DNA from: Bacteroidales bacterium
GTDB lineage: Bacteria; Bacteroidota; Bacteroidia; Bacteroidales; UBA932
Reading direction: 5' to 3'
Assembly (NCBI GenBank): GCA_015060245.1
Contig: SUYU01000010.1
Coordinates: 38,838 to 102,837 of the forward strand
Length of the DNA: 64,000 nucleotides
The translations under genes and the position numbers were made by a program. The notes beneath the pieces were generated by a model. That model did not search any database and was not told the origin of the DNA. It saw only the letters and a list, made by a program, of their open reading frames with translations. Positions within the stretch are counted from its first letter, which is position 1. Each line of letters opens with the position of its first letter. Below, piece after piece: positions 46,900 through 55,493 of the stretch.

Positions 46900-48471
46900 C
46901 TACAGGGCTACAAGTTCATCTATGAATTTCATGTTTCCGTAGAGTCTTGGAACTTTATTCTGTCCTCCTGCCTTGCCCCGGCTCTCCATCCATTTATAGA
47001 ATGTGCCATGAGGCAATGATACTATCTCAAGACGCTCCATTGTGGCATTTCCCAGACGCTTTGCCGCATAGTCCGAATTGAAATGGGCTATATTTCTGTC
47101 GAGAAGACTGGTAAAAAATTCAATATCCTTTGGCGGATTTGAGAACTCTATTGCCCATCTGTGATACCCCTTGCGGCCCAACTCCATAAATACCGGCGCC
47201 ACTGTAAAGTCAGAAACTGAGCAGTTGCACTCATTGCATGTGCGGGCCAAAGCATTCTCGGCATTGGAGATCATAAGTTCCTCACCAAAAGCATTTATAT
47301 AGAGTTGGGTACGTCCGGTAATCCTTATTCTGTGCGGATAGAGCGATTCAAACTGCACACAGTCACCAATCATGTAACGCCACAACCCGCCACAAGTTGT
47401 TATTACCATTGCATAGTTCTCGCCGGTCTTCACATCTGCCAATGTAGGTATCTCCCTTATTTTACCGCTCATTACATCATCAAAGATTGACATTGGTATA
47501 AACTCATAAAATATACCATTGTTTACGGTAAGCAGCATTGATTTTATGTCAAGATCATCCTGGAAGGCAAAATAGCCTTCAGAGGCATTGTAGTTCTCAA
47601 GATAGTGCATACCATCACCAGGAATTATCTTGTTGAAGGCCTCCCTATAAGGCTCAAACCCTATTCCGCCATGCATGAAGAGTTCCAATGACGGCCAAAC
47701 CTCCCTGATACTCTTCTTGCCGGTACACTCCAGCACCCTCTGCAACAGAACAAGATTCCAACTTGGCACTCCGCTGAAATTGGTGATATTCATACTGGTG
47801 CACTCCTTGCATATCTTCTCTACCTTTTCTGAAAAGTTGGACATTAACGCTATATCCTTTTCGGGAGCCCTGAAAATCTCTGCCATAAAGGGTGAATTCA
47901 TCAGAAGCACTGCAGACAAGTCGCCATACATTGTTCCTCCGCTGCCCATCTCATCGGGCTGCACACTTCCGCCAATGGTCAGCGCCTTACCCTTGAAGAC
48001 CCCGCTCGAAGGATGCTGCGCCACATACCATGCCAACATCCTCCTGAATCCTCCGTAGTGATTGATGTTCAGAGAATCCGGAGTAATTGGTATATATTTG
48101 CTCCTGTCTGAACTTGTTCCGCTTGAGCGTGCAAACCACTGGACCTTCTGGTTCCATAGCACAAACTCTTCGCCCCTTCTTACCCTCTCAATATAGGGAA
48201 CAAAATCGTCATACCTCCTTACCGGCACCTCGCGCTGGAATGCCTTTAACCTGTGATTTAATCCCTTTTTGCTCAAGGCAGAATCAACTCCCGCTCCCGC
48301 CACACAGAATGTACTGAAATTGTGTTCCTTGCCGAATGCCGTATCTGCCCCTGCCCAGGTAAGCCTGTTGAACCAGTCAACCTGATACTCCATTGGGCAC
48401 AAATGGCTCATTTCCACCTCTTTGATGAGATCCCTGCTAAAACGGGTAAATATATTGTTGATTAAAGACAT
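46900..48471 (-). CDS. GH3 superfamily acyl-adenylating enzyme
   Basis: 523 residues of the GH3 family (named from plant auxin-amido synthetases). Present are FARSSGTSSDRSKYIPIT, the ATP-binding loop of the adenylate-forming fold, NYNASEGYFAFQD, and FGEELMISNAENAL. Bacterial members are common in Bacteroidota and their natural acyl substrate and amine are unknown. It would adenylate a carboxylate and join it to an amine or thiol. It is convergent with yidD. Confidence 0.9.
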   Translation of the reverse strand: MSLINNIFTRFSRDLIKEVEMSHLCPMEYQVDWFNRLTWAGADTAFGKEHNFSTFCVAGAGVDSALSKKGLNHRLKAFQREVPVRRYDDFVPYIERVRRGEEFVLWNQKVQWFARSSGTSSDRSKYIPITPDSLNINHYGGFRRMLAWYVAQHPSSGVFKGKALTIGGSVQPDEMGSGGTMYGDLSAVLLMNSPFMAEIFRAPEKDIALMSNFSEKVEKICKECTSMNITNFSGVPSWNLVLLQRVLECTGKKSIREVWPSLELFMHGGIGFEPYREAFNKIIPGDGMHYLENYNASEGYFAFQDDLDIKSMLLTVNNGIFYEFIPMSIFDDVMSGKIREIPTLADVKTGENYAMVITTCGGLWRYMIGDCVQFESLYPHRIRITGRTQLYINAFGEELMISNAENALARTCNECNCSVSDFTVAPVFMELGRKGYHRWAIEFSNPPKDIEFFTSLLDRNIAHFNSDYAAKRLGNATMERLEIVSLPHGTFYKWMESRGKAGGQNKVPRLYGNMKFIDELVAL

Positions 48472-48516
48472 AACTCAAAATTTATACATTTTGCAGATAT
48501 GGTTTCTACATAATTG

Positions 48517-48524
48517 CAAAGTTA
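48517..48524 (-). promoter_or_regulatory. Candidate -7 box for the GH3 gene
   Basis: The minus strand reads TAACTTTG, a match to TAnnTTTG, 46 bases before the start codon and just beyond the recO stop. Confidence 0.55.
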
Positions 48525-48530
48525 GTCAAT

Positions 48531-49283
48531 TCAATTGAATACTTCGTGCAAAATATCAAGAGATTTTATATCCAACGGCGTTCCCAAATGGTGCGAAAGA
48601 TATCTTATCATCTGCTTGGCGAACGAAAGGCGCAACTCTCCACTGCACCTTACGCCCCCCATTTCAATGGCACGCGTATTCAGAAGGGTATGGAGCAGCA
48701 TCGACTCCTGGGGCGGGAAAAAGCGTTCTTGAGTTGTCTCCTGCAAATTTCCGGTACGCTTATCATACATGTAGAGCGGCTCTCTGAAGAGTGCGCCCTC
48801 CATATCAAACAGGGGCATCTGCTGCGAATGGTTGTCGGTTGGCATAAACCCCAGCATCCTTGTAAGGTGAACCATAAAGTGTATATGAAAATTTGCAACA
48901 CCCTCTTCAATATGCTCCAGCATGTTTATTGATGAGACAAGGAAGTCATAGAGTTGCCTGTTCCCTTCGCTCTCCCTTATGCTCTTTACCAGCAGTTCGC
49001 TTAGGAAGATGGCTATCGTATTCTTGTAGATATTTGTTCTCAAGGACTCCAGCCTCAACACAGGCACCATTTCACGTATAGTGGGCATTGATGATCCGTT
49101 ATTATAGGCAACCACATCCAATATATTCAGTCTGTGCAGGTTTGATATTGTCACCTTATTCTTTGCTGCAACCCGCATATAGAGGGATATGCGCCCCGAC
49201 GTATTGGAGTAACACTGCAATACCAGGCCATTGTCGCCATGTTTGATTGTATGCAGCACTATGACTTGCAGTTTGACAAGCAT
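48531..49283 (-). CDS. recO: DNA repair protein RecO
   Basis: 250 residues. An N-terminal OB fold opens with QVIVLHTIKHGDNGLVLQCYSN-type sequence (split here by size), then the helical domain. The C-terminal zinc cysteines found in some families are not seen. With RecR it loads RecA on gapped DNA. It starts three bases after the rdgB stop, so the two genes form one unit. Confidence 0.88.
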   Translation of the reverse strand: MLVKLQVIVLHTIKHGDNGLVLQCYSNTSGRISLYMRVAAKNKVTISNLHRLNILDVVAYNNGSSMPTIREMVPVLRLESLRTNIYKNTIAIFLSELLVKSIRESEGNRQLYDFLVSSINMLEHIEEGVANFHIHFMVHLTRMLGFMPTDNHSQQMPLFDMEGALFREPLYMYDKRTGNLQETTQERFFPPQESMLLHTLLNTRAIEMGGVRCSGELRLSFAKQMIRYLSHHLGTPLDIKSLDILHEVFN

Positions 49284-49286
49284 GAT

Positions 49287-49868
49287 TCAGGATTTTTGCA
49301 GAAACTCCATAAGTGCACGCATTGCCTTTCCCCTATGGGATATTGCATTCTTCTGCTCAAGAGAAACCTCAGCAAGGGTTCTTCCTTCATATCCGTCGGG
49401 AACAAATACAGGATCATAACCAAAACCCTCTGTGCCGCACTTGCAGAGGGCAATCTCACCATTAAGCACTCCCTCAAAAAGATGCTGCACGCCATTGGCG
49501 TCAATATAGGCAACCGCTGTTCTGAAGCGAGCCCTGCGGTTCTCTTTTCCATCGAGTTCCTGAAGCAGTTTATCCATGTTGGCCGACGGATCCTTGCTCT
49601 CCCCTGCATATCTGGCAGTATGCACCCCCGGAGCACCTCCAAGCGCCTCTACCTCAAGTCCTGTATCATCTGCAAAACATGCCTTGTGAAGTTTGTTCCA
49701 CAGATACTGGCACTTTTGAACGGCATTGGCCTCCAACGTATTGCCTGTTTCGGGAATATCTTCTGTAATGCCAAGGTCTTTTGGCATAATTAATGTTACA
49801 TTTTTACCCAGCGCCTTTTGCGCCTCAACTGCCTTGTGTGCATTGCCTGTGGCAAAAATTATCTCCAT
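49287..49868 (-). CDS. rdgB: Non-canonical purine NTP pyrophosphatase (RdgB/HAM1)
   Basis: 193 residues from MEIIFATGNAHKAVEAQ. The family marks are FATGNAHK, FADDTGLEVEALGGAPG with VHTARYAG, and GFGYDPVFVPDGYEGRTLAE. It hydrolyses dITP, XTP and ITP to keep them out of DNA. It is first in a two-gene unit with recO and is divergent from the S41 peptidase. Confidence 0.95.
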   Translation of the reverse strand: MEIIFATGNAHKAVEAQKALGKNVTLIMPKDLGITEDIPETGNTLEANAVQKCQYLWNKLHKACFADDTGLEVEALGGAPGVHTARYAGESKDPSANMDKLLQELDGKENRRARFRTAVAYIDANGVQHLFEGVLNGEIALCKCGTEGFGYDPVFVPDGYEGRTLAEVSLEQKNAISHRGKAMRALMEFLQKS

Positions 49869-49883
49869 ACAATATAATTTTAA

Positions 49884-49914
49884 TTGCACCAAAGGTAGTA
49901 AAAGTTTACTTTTG
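49884..49914. promoter_or_regulatory. Divergent promoters of rdgB and the S41 peptidase
   Basis: On the plus strand TTGC (49884-49887), a 19-base spacer and TACTTTTG (49907-49914). On the minus strand a -7 box TACCTTTG (49890-49897). The two overlap, so polymerases could exclude each other. Confidence 0.75.
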
Positions 49915-49939
49915 TAAAGTTATTAAACATTGGAAAGAC

Positions 49940-51568
49940 ATGAGAAGAGGTATTTTTTTTGCCATGGCCCTGTTGCTCCCTTTTGCAATGATGGCCCAGT
50001 CAAAGGATTTCAAGACAGCACAATCACTTGAGACACAATACAACATTCTGAACGAACTGCGGGTTGGATTTGTAGACAGTATTGATACTCAAAAACTTAT
50101 ACATACAGGCATTGCAGCCATGCTCGAGTCCCTTGATCCCTACACAGAGTATATTCCGGCAGAAGAGGATGAAGAGATTGAGTTGATGACTACAGCCACC
50201 TATGGAGGCATAGGCTCTATCATAAAGAAGGTTGACTCTGTTGGTGTTATCATTTCACAGCCATATCTTGGCTCTCCTGCCATAAAATATGGTCTTGAGC
50301 CTGGAGATGTAATTCTGAAGATAAACGGGGAGGATGTTGCCCCTCTCACTGCAGACCAGTGCAGTTCCAAAATGAAGGGCGAACCTGGAACCGATGTTGT
50401 ATTCACAGTCAGGAAAGGACGTGGAGGTGAGATTAAAGAGTATAAGATAACAAGGGAGAGGATACACATACCCGACGTCTCATTCAGTGCCCTTCTCGAC
50501 AAAAAATATACAAACGGAGAGAATGTGGGCTACATCAAACTTGACGGCTTTACCGTAAACGGCTCAAAGGATGTCAGGAATGCGCTTGTTGCCCTCAAGG
50601 AAGAGGGGGCTCAAAAGATAATCCTTGATTTGAGGGGTAATGGCGGAGGACTTATGGATGAGGCAATAAAGATAGTCTCCCTTTTTGTACCCAAAGGAAC
50701 CCTTGTAGTTTCACAAAAAGGACGCAATGCAAACGTAAATGCGGAGTACAGGACATTGGATGAGCCGGTAGATACACTCATACCCCTTATGGTTATGGTC
50801 AATTCGGGCAGCGCATCATCATCGGAGATTGTAGCGGGAGCCATCCAGGACCTTGACAGGGGCATCATTATTGGAACACGCACATTCGGCAAAGGGCTTG
50901 TGCAGTCAATGCGCCCCGTAGGCTATGACGGCCTTGTAAAACTCACCATCGCCAAATACTATACGCCAAGCGGACGCTGTGTACAGGCAATCGACTATTC
51001 GAACAGAAATTCCGACGGCAGCGTAGGAACCGTTCCCGATTCTTTGAAAAGGGCGTTCCTTACAAAAAACGGCCGCACAGTGTATGATGGAGGTGGCATC
51101 ACACCGGACTCTACAGTCAATGCACCACAGTACAGCCGTATAGCACTCTCGCTTGTAATGAACGATATAGTGAATGACTATGCCTTGAAATACTACTCGT
51201 CAAAGAGTTCCATTGCCCCTGCAGGCGAATTTGAACTGACAGACCAGGAGTATGAGGAGTTTGTAGAGTATGCCGCTTCACGCAAGTTCGACAGCCGTAG
51301 CGGGGCCCAGGTGGAGTTTGAAAAGATGATGAAATCTGCCAAAGCAGAGCAACTCTACGAGATGAACAAGGCGGAGTTTGATGCACTCAAGAGCAAACTG
51401 TCGGTATCAAAAGAGGAGATGCTCCGCATAAAGAAGAGCGAGATAAAACCTCTTGTTGAGGAGGAGATTGTACAGAAATTCCACTTTACGCCAGGCAGCA
51501 TTGAGTCAATCATAAGGAATGATACCCAACTCCTCAATGCATTGAAGATCCCATTTGAACTGAAATAG
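49940..51568 (+). CDS. S41 C-terminal processing peptidase
   Basis: 542 residues from MRRGIFFAMALL, with a signal peptide ending near MMAQ at 20. A PDZ domain is at about 80-160 (SPAIKYGLEPGDVILKINGE). The Ser/Lys site is VNSGSASSSEIVAGA, Ser near 291, and the lysine in TRTFGKGLVQS. It cuts periplasmic proteins from their C-terminus, like CtpA or Prc. A coiled C-terminal 150 residues follows the core. It is transcribed alone from the divergent promoter. Confidence 0.94.
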   Translation: MRRGIFFAMALLLPFAMMAQSKDFKTAQSLETQYNILNELRVGFVDSIDTQKLIHTGIAAMLESLDPYTEYIPAEEDEEIELMTTATYGGIGSIIKKVDSVGVIISQPYLGSPAIKYGLEPGDVILKINGEDVAPLTADQCSSKMKGEPGTDVVFTVRKGRGGEIKEYKITRERIHIPDVSFSALLDKKYTNGENVGYIKLDGFTVNGSKDVRNALVALKEEGAQKIILDLRGNGGGLMDEAIKIVSLFVPKGTLVVSQKGRNANVNAEYRTLDEPVDTLIPLMVMVNSGSASSSEIVAGAIQDLDRGIIIGTRTFGKGLVQSMRPVGYDGLVKLTIAKYYTPSGRCVQAIDYSNRNSDGSVGTVPDSLKRAFLTKNGRTVYDGGGITPDSTVNAPQYSRIALSLVMNDIVNDYALKYYSSKSSIAPAGEFELTDQEYEEFVEYAASRKFDSRSGAQVEFEKMMKSAKAEQLYEMNKAEFDALKSKLSVSKEEMLRIKKSEIKPLVEEEIVQKFHFTPGSIESIIRNDTQLLNALKIPFELK

Positions 51569-51608
51569 ACCCATTGTATGCCGGACTCCTTTTCAAGGCC
51601 ACATACGG

Positions 51609-53438
51609 CTATTGTTGCGCAGAATCACGCTTTTTGTCAATGGCCATGGCCACTTTGCGCCCTGCAACAGCAGCAAGTTCGTCAAATGGAGCCTCCATTA
51701 CACGCTTGAAACTTCTGAAATGCTTGAGAAGTTTTTCTTCTGTAACTTCTCCAATTCCCTCTATATCACGCAATCGTGACGTGATCTGACTCTTGCTGCG
51801 CTTATTTCTGTGGAAGGTTATTCCAAACCGGTGCGCCTCATCCCTCAGATGCATAAGAAGTTTGAGCGACGGAGAGTTCTTGTCAAGGAAAAGAGGCATG
51901 GGATCTCCCGGCACATACAGTTCTTCAAGACGCTCCGCAATGCTTATAATCTTTATTTTTTCATGGAGCCCGAGTTCCATAAGGGCCTTATGCGCAAAAT
52001 GGAGTTGGCCCTTGCCGCCATCTATCAGTATAAGTTGCGGAAGCGGCGCCTCCTCTGACAGCAATCTTGAATAACGCCTGTAAACGACCTCCTGCATGGA
52101 GGCATAGTCATTGGCCCCTACTACCGTCTTTATATTGAAGTGCCTGTAATCCCTTTTGCTCGGACGGCCGTTCCTGAACACCACACAAGCCGCCACAGGA
52201 TTGGTGCCCTGAATGTTGGAGTTGTCAAAACACTCAATGTGGATTGGAGGAACACTCATATGCAGATCGTTCTGCAACATCTGCACAGGCGTGATGACGT
52301 TGGTCTGGTCCTCATATTTGAGGGCATCCTGTTTCAGGCGCTGGAACTTGAAGGCGTTGGCATTCTTTGTACTCAACTCCAGAAGGTTGAGTTTGTCACC
52401 CTTAAGGGGCACATGTATATGCTTTCCCGAAAACTCCTGGTCGGGCAGGAACGGCACAAGCACCTCCTTTACCAGGGCCACACCGCCGTTATCCTTCTCA
52501 ATATCCTCACCTGCAATATTATATATCTCCTGCATGAAATGGCTCAGCATTGCCTCCTTCTCCTCTTCAATGTTCATCTTGAACTCCAGATTGAGGGCCT
52601 TTACAATACATCCGTTGTTAAGGCGCAAGAAATTGCCGTACACCTTGTAATCTTCAAAAACAAGAGAGAATACATCTATATTTGTTATGCTCGGGTGAAC
52701 TATCAGTGATTTGCTGTAGTGCTGCTGCAGCATATCAAGATTGTTCTTGTAGATTTGTGCCTGCTCAAAGTCAAGATCGCGGGCCGCCGCCTGCATCTTG
52801 GACTTGAACTCCTTTATCAGTGTTCCCGTATTTCCCTTCAGGAGGTTGGTTATGCCCTCAATCTGGGCAGAGTACTCTTCATGGGAGATATTCCCTATAC
52901 ATGGTGCATCGCACTTCTTTATATGGTAGTTGAGGCACTCCTTGTATTTTCCGCTCCCTATAGCCTGGTCTGAGAGATTCAGCGTGCATGTCCTGAGCCT
53001 GTAGAGCGAATTTATCAGATCGAGCAGATGGTGGGCATGCTGCACAGAACTGTAGGGGCCAAAATAGAGCGAACCGTCTTTTACAAACCTCCTTGTAAGA
53101 AATACGCGCGGAAAGGGTTCACGCTTCACGCATATCCATGGATAGGTCTTGCTGTCCTTGAGCAGGATGTTGTAACGCGGCTGATACTGCTTTATAAGAT
53201 TGTTTTCAAGCAGAAGGGCATCCTGCTCACTCTCAACCACAGTATGTTCGAGATCGGCAATTTTTGAAACCAGAACTCTTGTCTTGCGTGTAAGCCTGCC
53301 TGGGTCGACAAAATACTGCATCACCCTCTTTTTTAGATTTTTAGCCTTTCCAATGTATATGATGATCCCTTCATTATTGAGGAATCTATATACACCGGGG
53401 TCAGAAGGGAGTGTAGATATTTTATCTTTTAGTGCCAT
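51609..53438 (-). CDS. uvrC: Excinuclease ABC subunit C
   Basis: 609 residues. The GIY-YIG nuclease domain starts at about 14 (PGVYRF ... IIYIGKAKNLKKRV). The UvrB-binding UVR motif AAARDLDFEQAQIYKNN is near 215, the RNase H-like second nuclease at 370-500 (IECFDNSNIQGTNPVAACVV, LILIDGGKGQL), and helix-hairpin-helix motifs at the end (LRDIEGIGEVTEEKLL). It makes both cuts in nucleotide excision repair. It is divergent from the acyltransferase gene. Confidence 0.98.
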   Translation of the reverse strand: MALKDKISTLPSDPGVYRFLNNEGIIIYIGKAKNLKKRVMQYFVDPGRLTRKTRVLVSKIADLEHTVVESEQDALLLENNLIKQYQPRYNILLKDSKTYPWICVKREPFPRVFLTRRFVKDGSLYFGPYSSVQHAHHLLDLINSLYRLRTCTLNLSDQAIGSGKYKECLNYHIKKCDAPCIGNISHEEYSAQIEGITNLLKGNTGTLIKEFKSKMQAAARDLDFEQAQIYKNNLDMLQQHYSKSLIVHPSITNIDVFSLVFEDYKVYGNFLRLNNGCIVKALNLEFKMNIEEEKEAMLSHFMQEIYNIAGEDIEKDNGGVALVKEVLVPFLPDQEFSGKHIHVPLKGDKLNLLELSTKNANAFKFQRLKQDALKYEDQTNVITPVQMLQNDLHMSVPPIHIECFDNSNIQGTNPVAACVVFRNGRPSKRDYRHFNIKTVVGANDYASMQEVVYRRYSRLLSEEAPLPQLILIDGGKGQLHFAHKALMELGLHEKIKIISIAERLEELYVPGDPMPLFLDKNSPSLKLLMHLRDEAHRFGITFHRNKRSKSQITSRLRDIEGIGEVTEEKLLKHFRSFKRVMEAPFDELAAVAGRKVAMAIDKKRDSAQQ

Positions 53439-53445
53439 AAATTTT

Positions 53446-53453
53446 TATCTTTG
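53446..53453 (+). promoter_or_regulatory. Candidate -7 box for the acyltransferase gene
   Basis: TATCTTTG, 44 bases before the start codon and close to the uvrC start; the -33 region is weak. Confidence 0.55.
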
Positions 53454-53497
53454 TACAATCATGCCGTAAGTTTGTTTATAAGCAGAAAGCATTCCAC

Positions 53498-55378
53498 ATG
53501 AGTACAAAATTAATCAATAATTCGCAAGTAAAGAGAGTCCTCAAAGTAAAAGGAGTTGCAGGATCCCTTATCGCCTCCATTGCAATGAGCATAACCGGCT
53601 TTAACAGAATAAACAGAATCTACTCCCATATCTCTGATTTTAAAGGAATTGCCTTTGCCGACAAACTTATATCCCACTTGAACATCCAGTGCTGTCATGA
53701 CATCAAAGACCTGGAGTACATACCAAAAACAGGACCGCTGATTGTTGTAGCAAACCACCCGTTTGGAGCCATTGACGGACTCATAATGCTCTCGCTCATT
53801 GGGAAGACAAGAAAAGATGTAAAGGTCCTTACCAATTTTCTGCTCTCATATATTCCAAACCTCGAGGAGGAGTTCTTTCCTGTAAACCCATTTACCAACA
53901 AGCCAGGATTGAGGAGCAGCGTAACCGGCCTCAAGATGGCAATGGAGCATCTTCATGATGGCGGTGTGCTGGTTCTGTTTCCGTCGGGAGAGGTCTCTTC
54001 AAACAACAATAAAGAGGGTATTGTCAAGGATATCGAGTGGCAAAGTTCAGTAATAAAACTTATCAGGAATGCAGAAGTTCCGGTACTGCCTGTATTTTTC
54101 AGCGGACAAAACTCCGCCCTGTTCCACTTTCTTGGAAAGATTCACCCGTTGCTGCGTACAGCAAGGCTACCTCATGAACTCTCCAACAAGAAGAACAAAA
54201 ATATAATAATGAAGATTGGAGCACCGGTTACTGTTGCCGCAATAAAGGAGTATGATACCATAAAAGGGCTCGGGGAGTATCTTTACAACAGGACCTATGC
54301 GCTTGAGGGAGACATTGATTATGAGAGTTTCCCATTCCAGCCCACCCTGCGCAACATTGTCAAGGCAGGGCAGGAGCAGATACGGAGCATTGGAGCGGCC
54401 GGCAGGAGTCTTGTTTCAGCAGGACTCTCATCCCTTTACTCAGACAAGAGAATCGGCACCCCGGTAAAGAGTGAGATTCTGGCAGATGAGATCTCTTCAA
54501 TTGAAGAGTGCCGTCTCTTTGAAATTGGCAGATACCAATGCTACCTGGCGGAGTATGGCCGCATACCCAACCTCATGAAGGAGATTGGAATAAGGAGAGA
54601 GATGGCTTTCAGGGCTGTTGGAGAGGGGTCGGGCAAAGAGGTTGATACCGACAATTACGACACCTATTACAGGCACCTGATTTTGTGGGACAAGGAGAAT
54701 TCTGCAGTAATAGGAGCATACCGATTGGGCATAGGCAGCGAGATTATGGAGCAATACGGGTTCAAGGGCTTTTACAGCAATACTCTCTTCAGATACAAGC
54801 ATAATTTCAAGTTCCAGATGGCACGCTCCATTGAACTTGGGCGCTCATTTGTGGCCCTCGAGTACCAGAAAGATCCCTTGGCCCTGATGCTTCTCATAAA
54901 GGGGATATTCTATACTGTAATGAGGCATAAGGAGGCAAGATACCTTATAGGGCCCGTAAGCATAAGTTCTTCATACCCGCTCTTCTACAGAAGCCTTATA
55001 ATTTACTATTTGAGACTTATGCACTCTGCGCCGCAATATCTGAGCATGGTTGTACCGAGGAGGCCTTTCAAACCCGACTACTGCAAGGTTGACCCTCAAG
55101 CCCTGCTGCAGCACAAGGTCTCTTCAATTGAGAAGTTTGACCGCTTTCTGCTCAAACTCAGTGACGGAAAGTACCGTATGCCTACGCTGCTCAAGAAGTA
55201 CCTGAAGATAAATGCCCGCATCGTTGACTACAATGTGGATCCTGATTTCAATTATTGTGTTGACGGACTCATAATACTCACCCTCAACGAGGTTCCCCGC
55301 AGTGAAATAGAGAGTCTCTCAAAGGAGTTCAGCAACAAGGAGGAACTCTACAGACGTTTTGACATTCCAATGGAGTGA
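53498..55378 (+). CDS. Fused PlsC-type O-acyltransferase and OlsB-type N-acyltransferase
   Basis: 626 residues in two halves. The first, about 50-290, is a PlsC/LPLAT domain with NHPFGAIDG (His87 and Asp93, spaced HX5D as in this group) and LFPSGEVSS. The second, about 330-600, is a GNAT-like N-acyltransferase of the OlsB/hemolysin type (IGAYRLGIGSEIM, FKFQMARSIELGRSFV, YLIGPVSISSSYP). The same fusion (OlsF) in some Bacteroidota makes ornithine or glycine lipids by adding two acyl chains to an amino acid. The exact head group is inference. It is a single gene, divergent from uvrC. Confidence 0.85.
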   Translation: MSTKLINNSQVKRVLKVKGVAGSLIASIAMSITGFNRINRIYSHISDFKGIAFADKLISHLNIQCCHDIKDLEYIPKTGPLIVVANHPFGAIDGLIMLSLIGKTRKDVKVLTNFLLSYIPNLEEEFFPVNPFTNKPGLRSSVTGLKMAMEHLHDGGVLVLFPSGEVSSNNNKEGIVKDIEWQSSVIKLIRNAEVPVLPVFFSGQNSALFHFLGKIHPLLRTARLPHELSNKKNKNIIMKIGAPVTVAAIKEYDTIKGLGEYLYNRTYALEGDIDYESFPFQPTLRNIVKAGQEQIRSIGAAGRSLVSAGLSSLYSDKRIGTPVKSEILADEISSIEECRLFEIGRYQCYLAEYGRIPNLMKEIGIRREMAFRAVGEGSGKEVDTDNYDTYYRHLILWDKENSAVIGAYRLGIGSEIMEQYGFKGFYSNTLFRYKHNFKFQMARSIELGRSFVALEYQKDPLALMLLIKGIFYTVMRHKEARYLIGPVSISSSYPLFYRSLIIYYLRLMHSAPQYLSMVVPRRPFKPDYCKVDPQALLQHKVSSIEKFDRFLLKLSDGKYRMPTLLKKYLKINARIVDYNVDPDFNYCVDGLIILTLNEVPRSEIESLSKEFSNKEELYRRFDIPME

Positions 55379-55385
55379 CAAGTAA

Positions 55386-55493
55386 AGGTCCTGGGGTCCA
55401 ACACAGCGTAAACTCACTGGAGGGCCAACTCTGCACAAAGATCCTGGGGAGCGACACATCAGAGTGCCGGATTGAAGCACACTAAAACATTGA
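55386..55493. repeat. Short degenerate repeats between convergent genes
   Basis: CCTGGGG followed by an ACACA core occurs twice (starting near 55390 and 55444), a period of about 52-54 bases. A 13-base direct repeat TAAAACATTGATT follows from 55483. No gene is supported. Confidence 0.5.
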
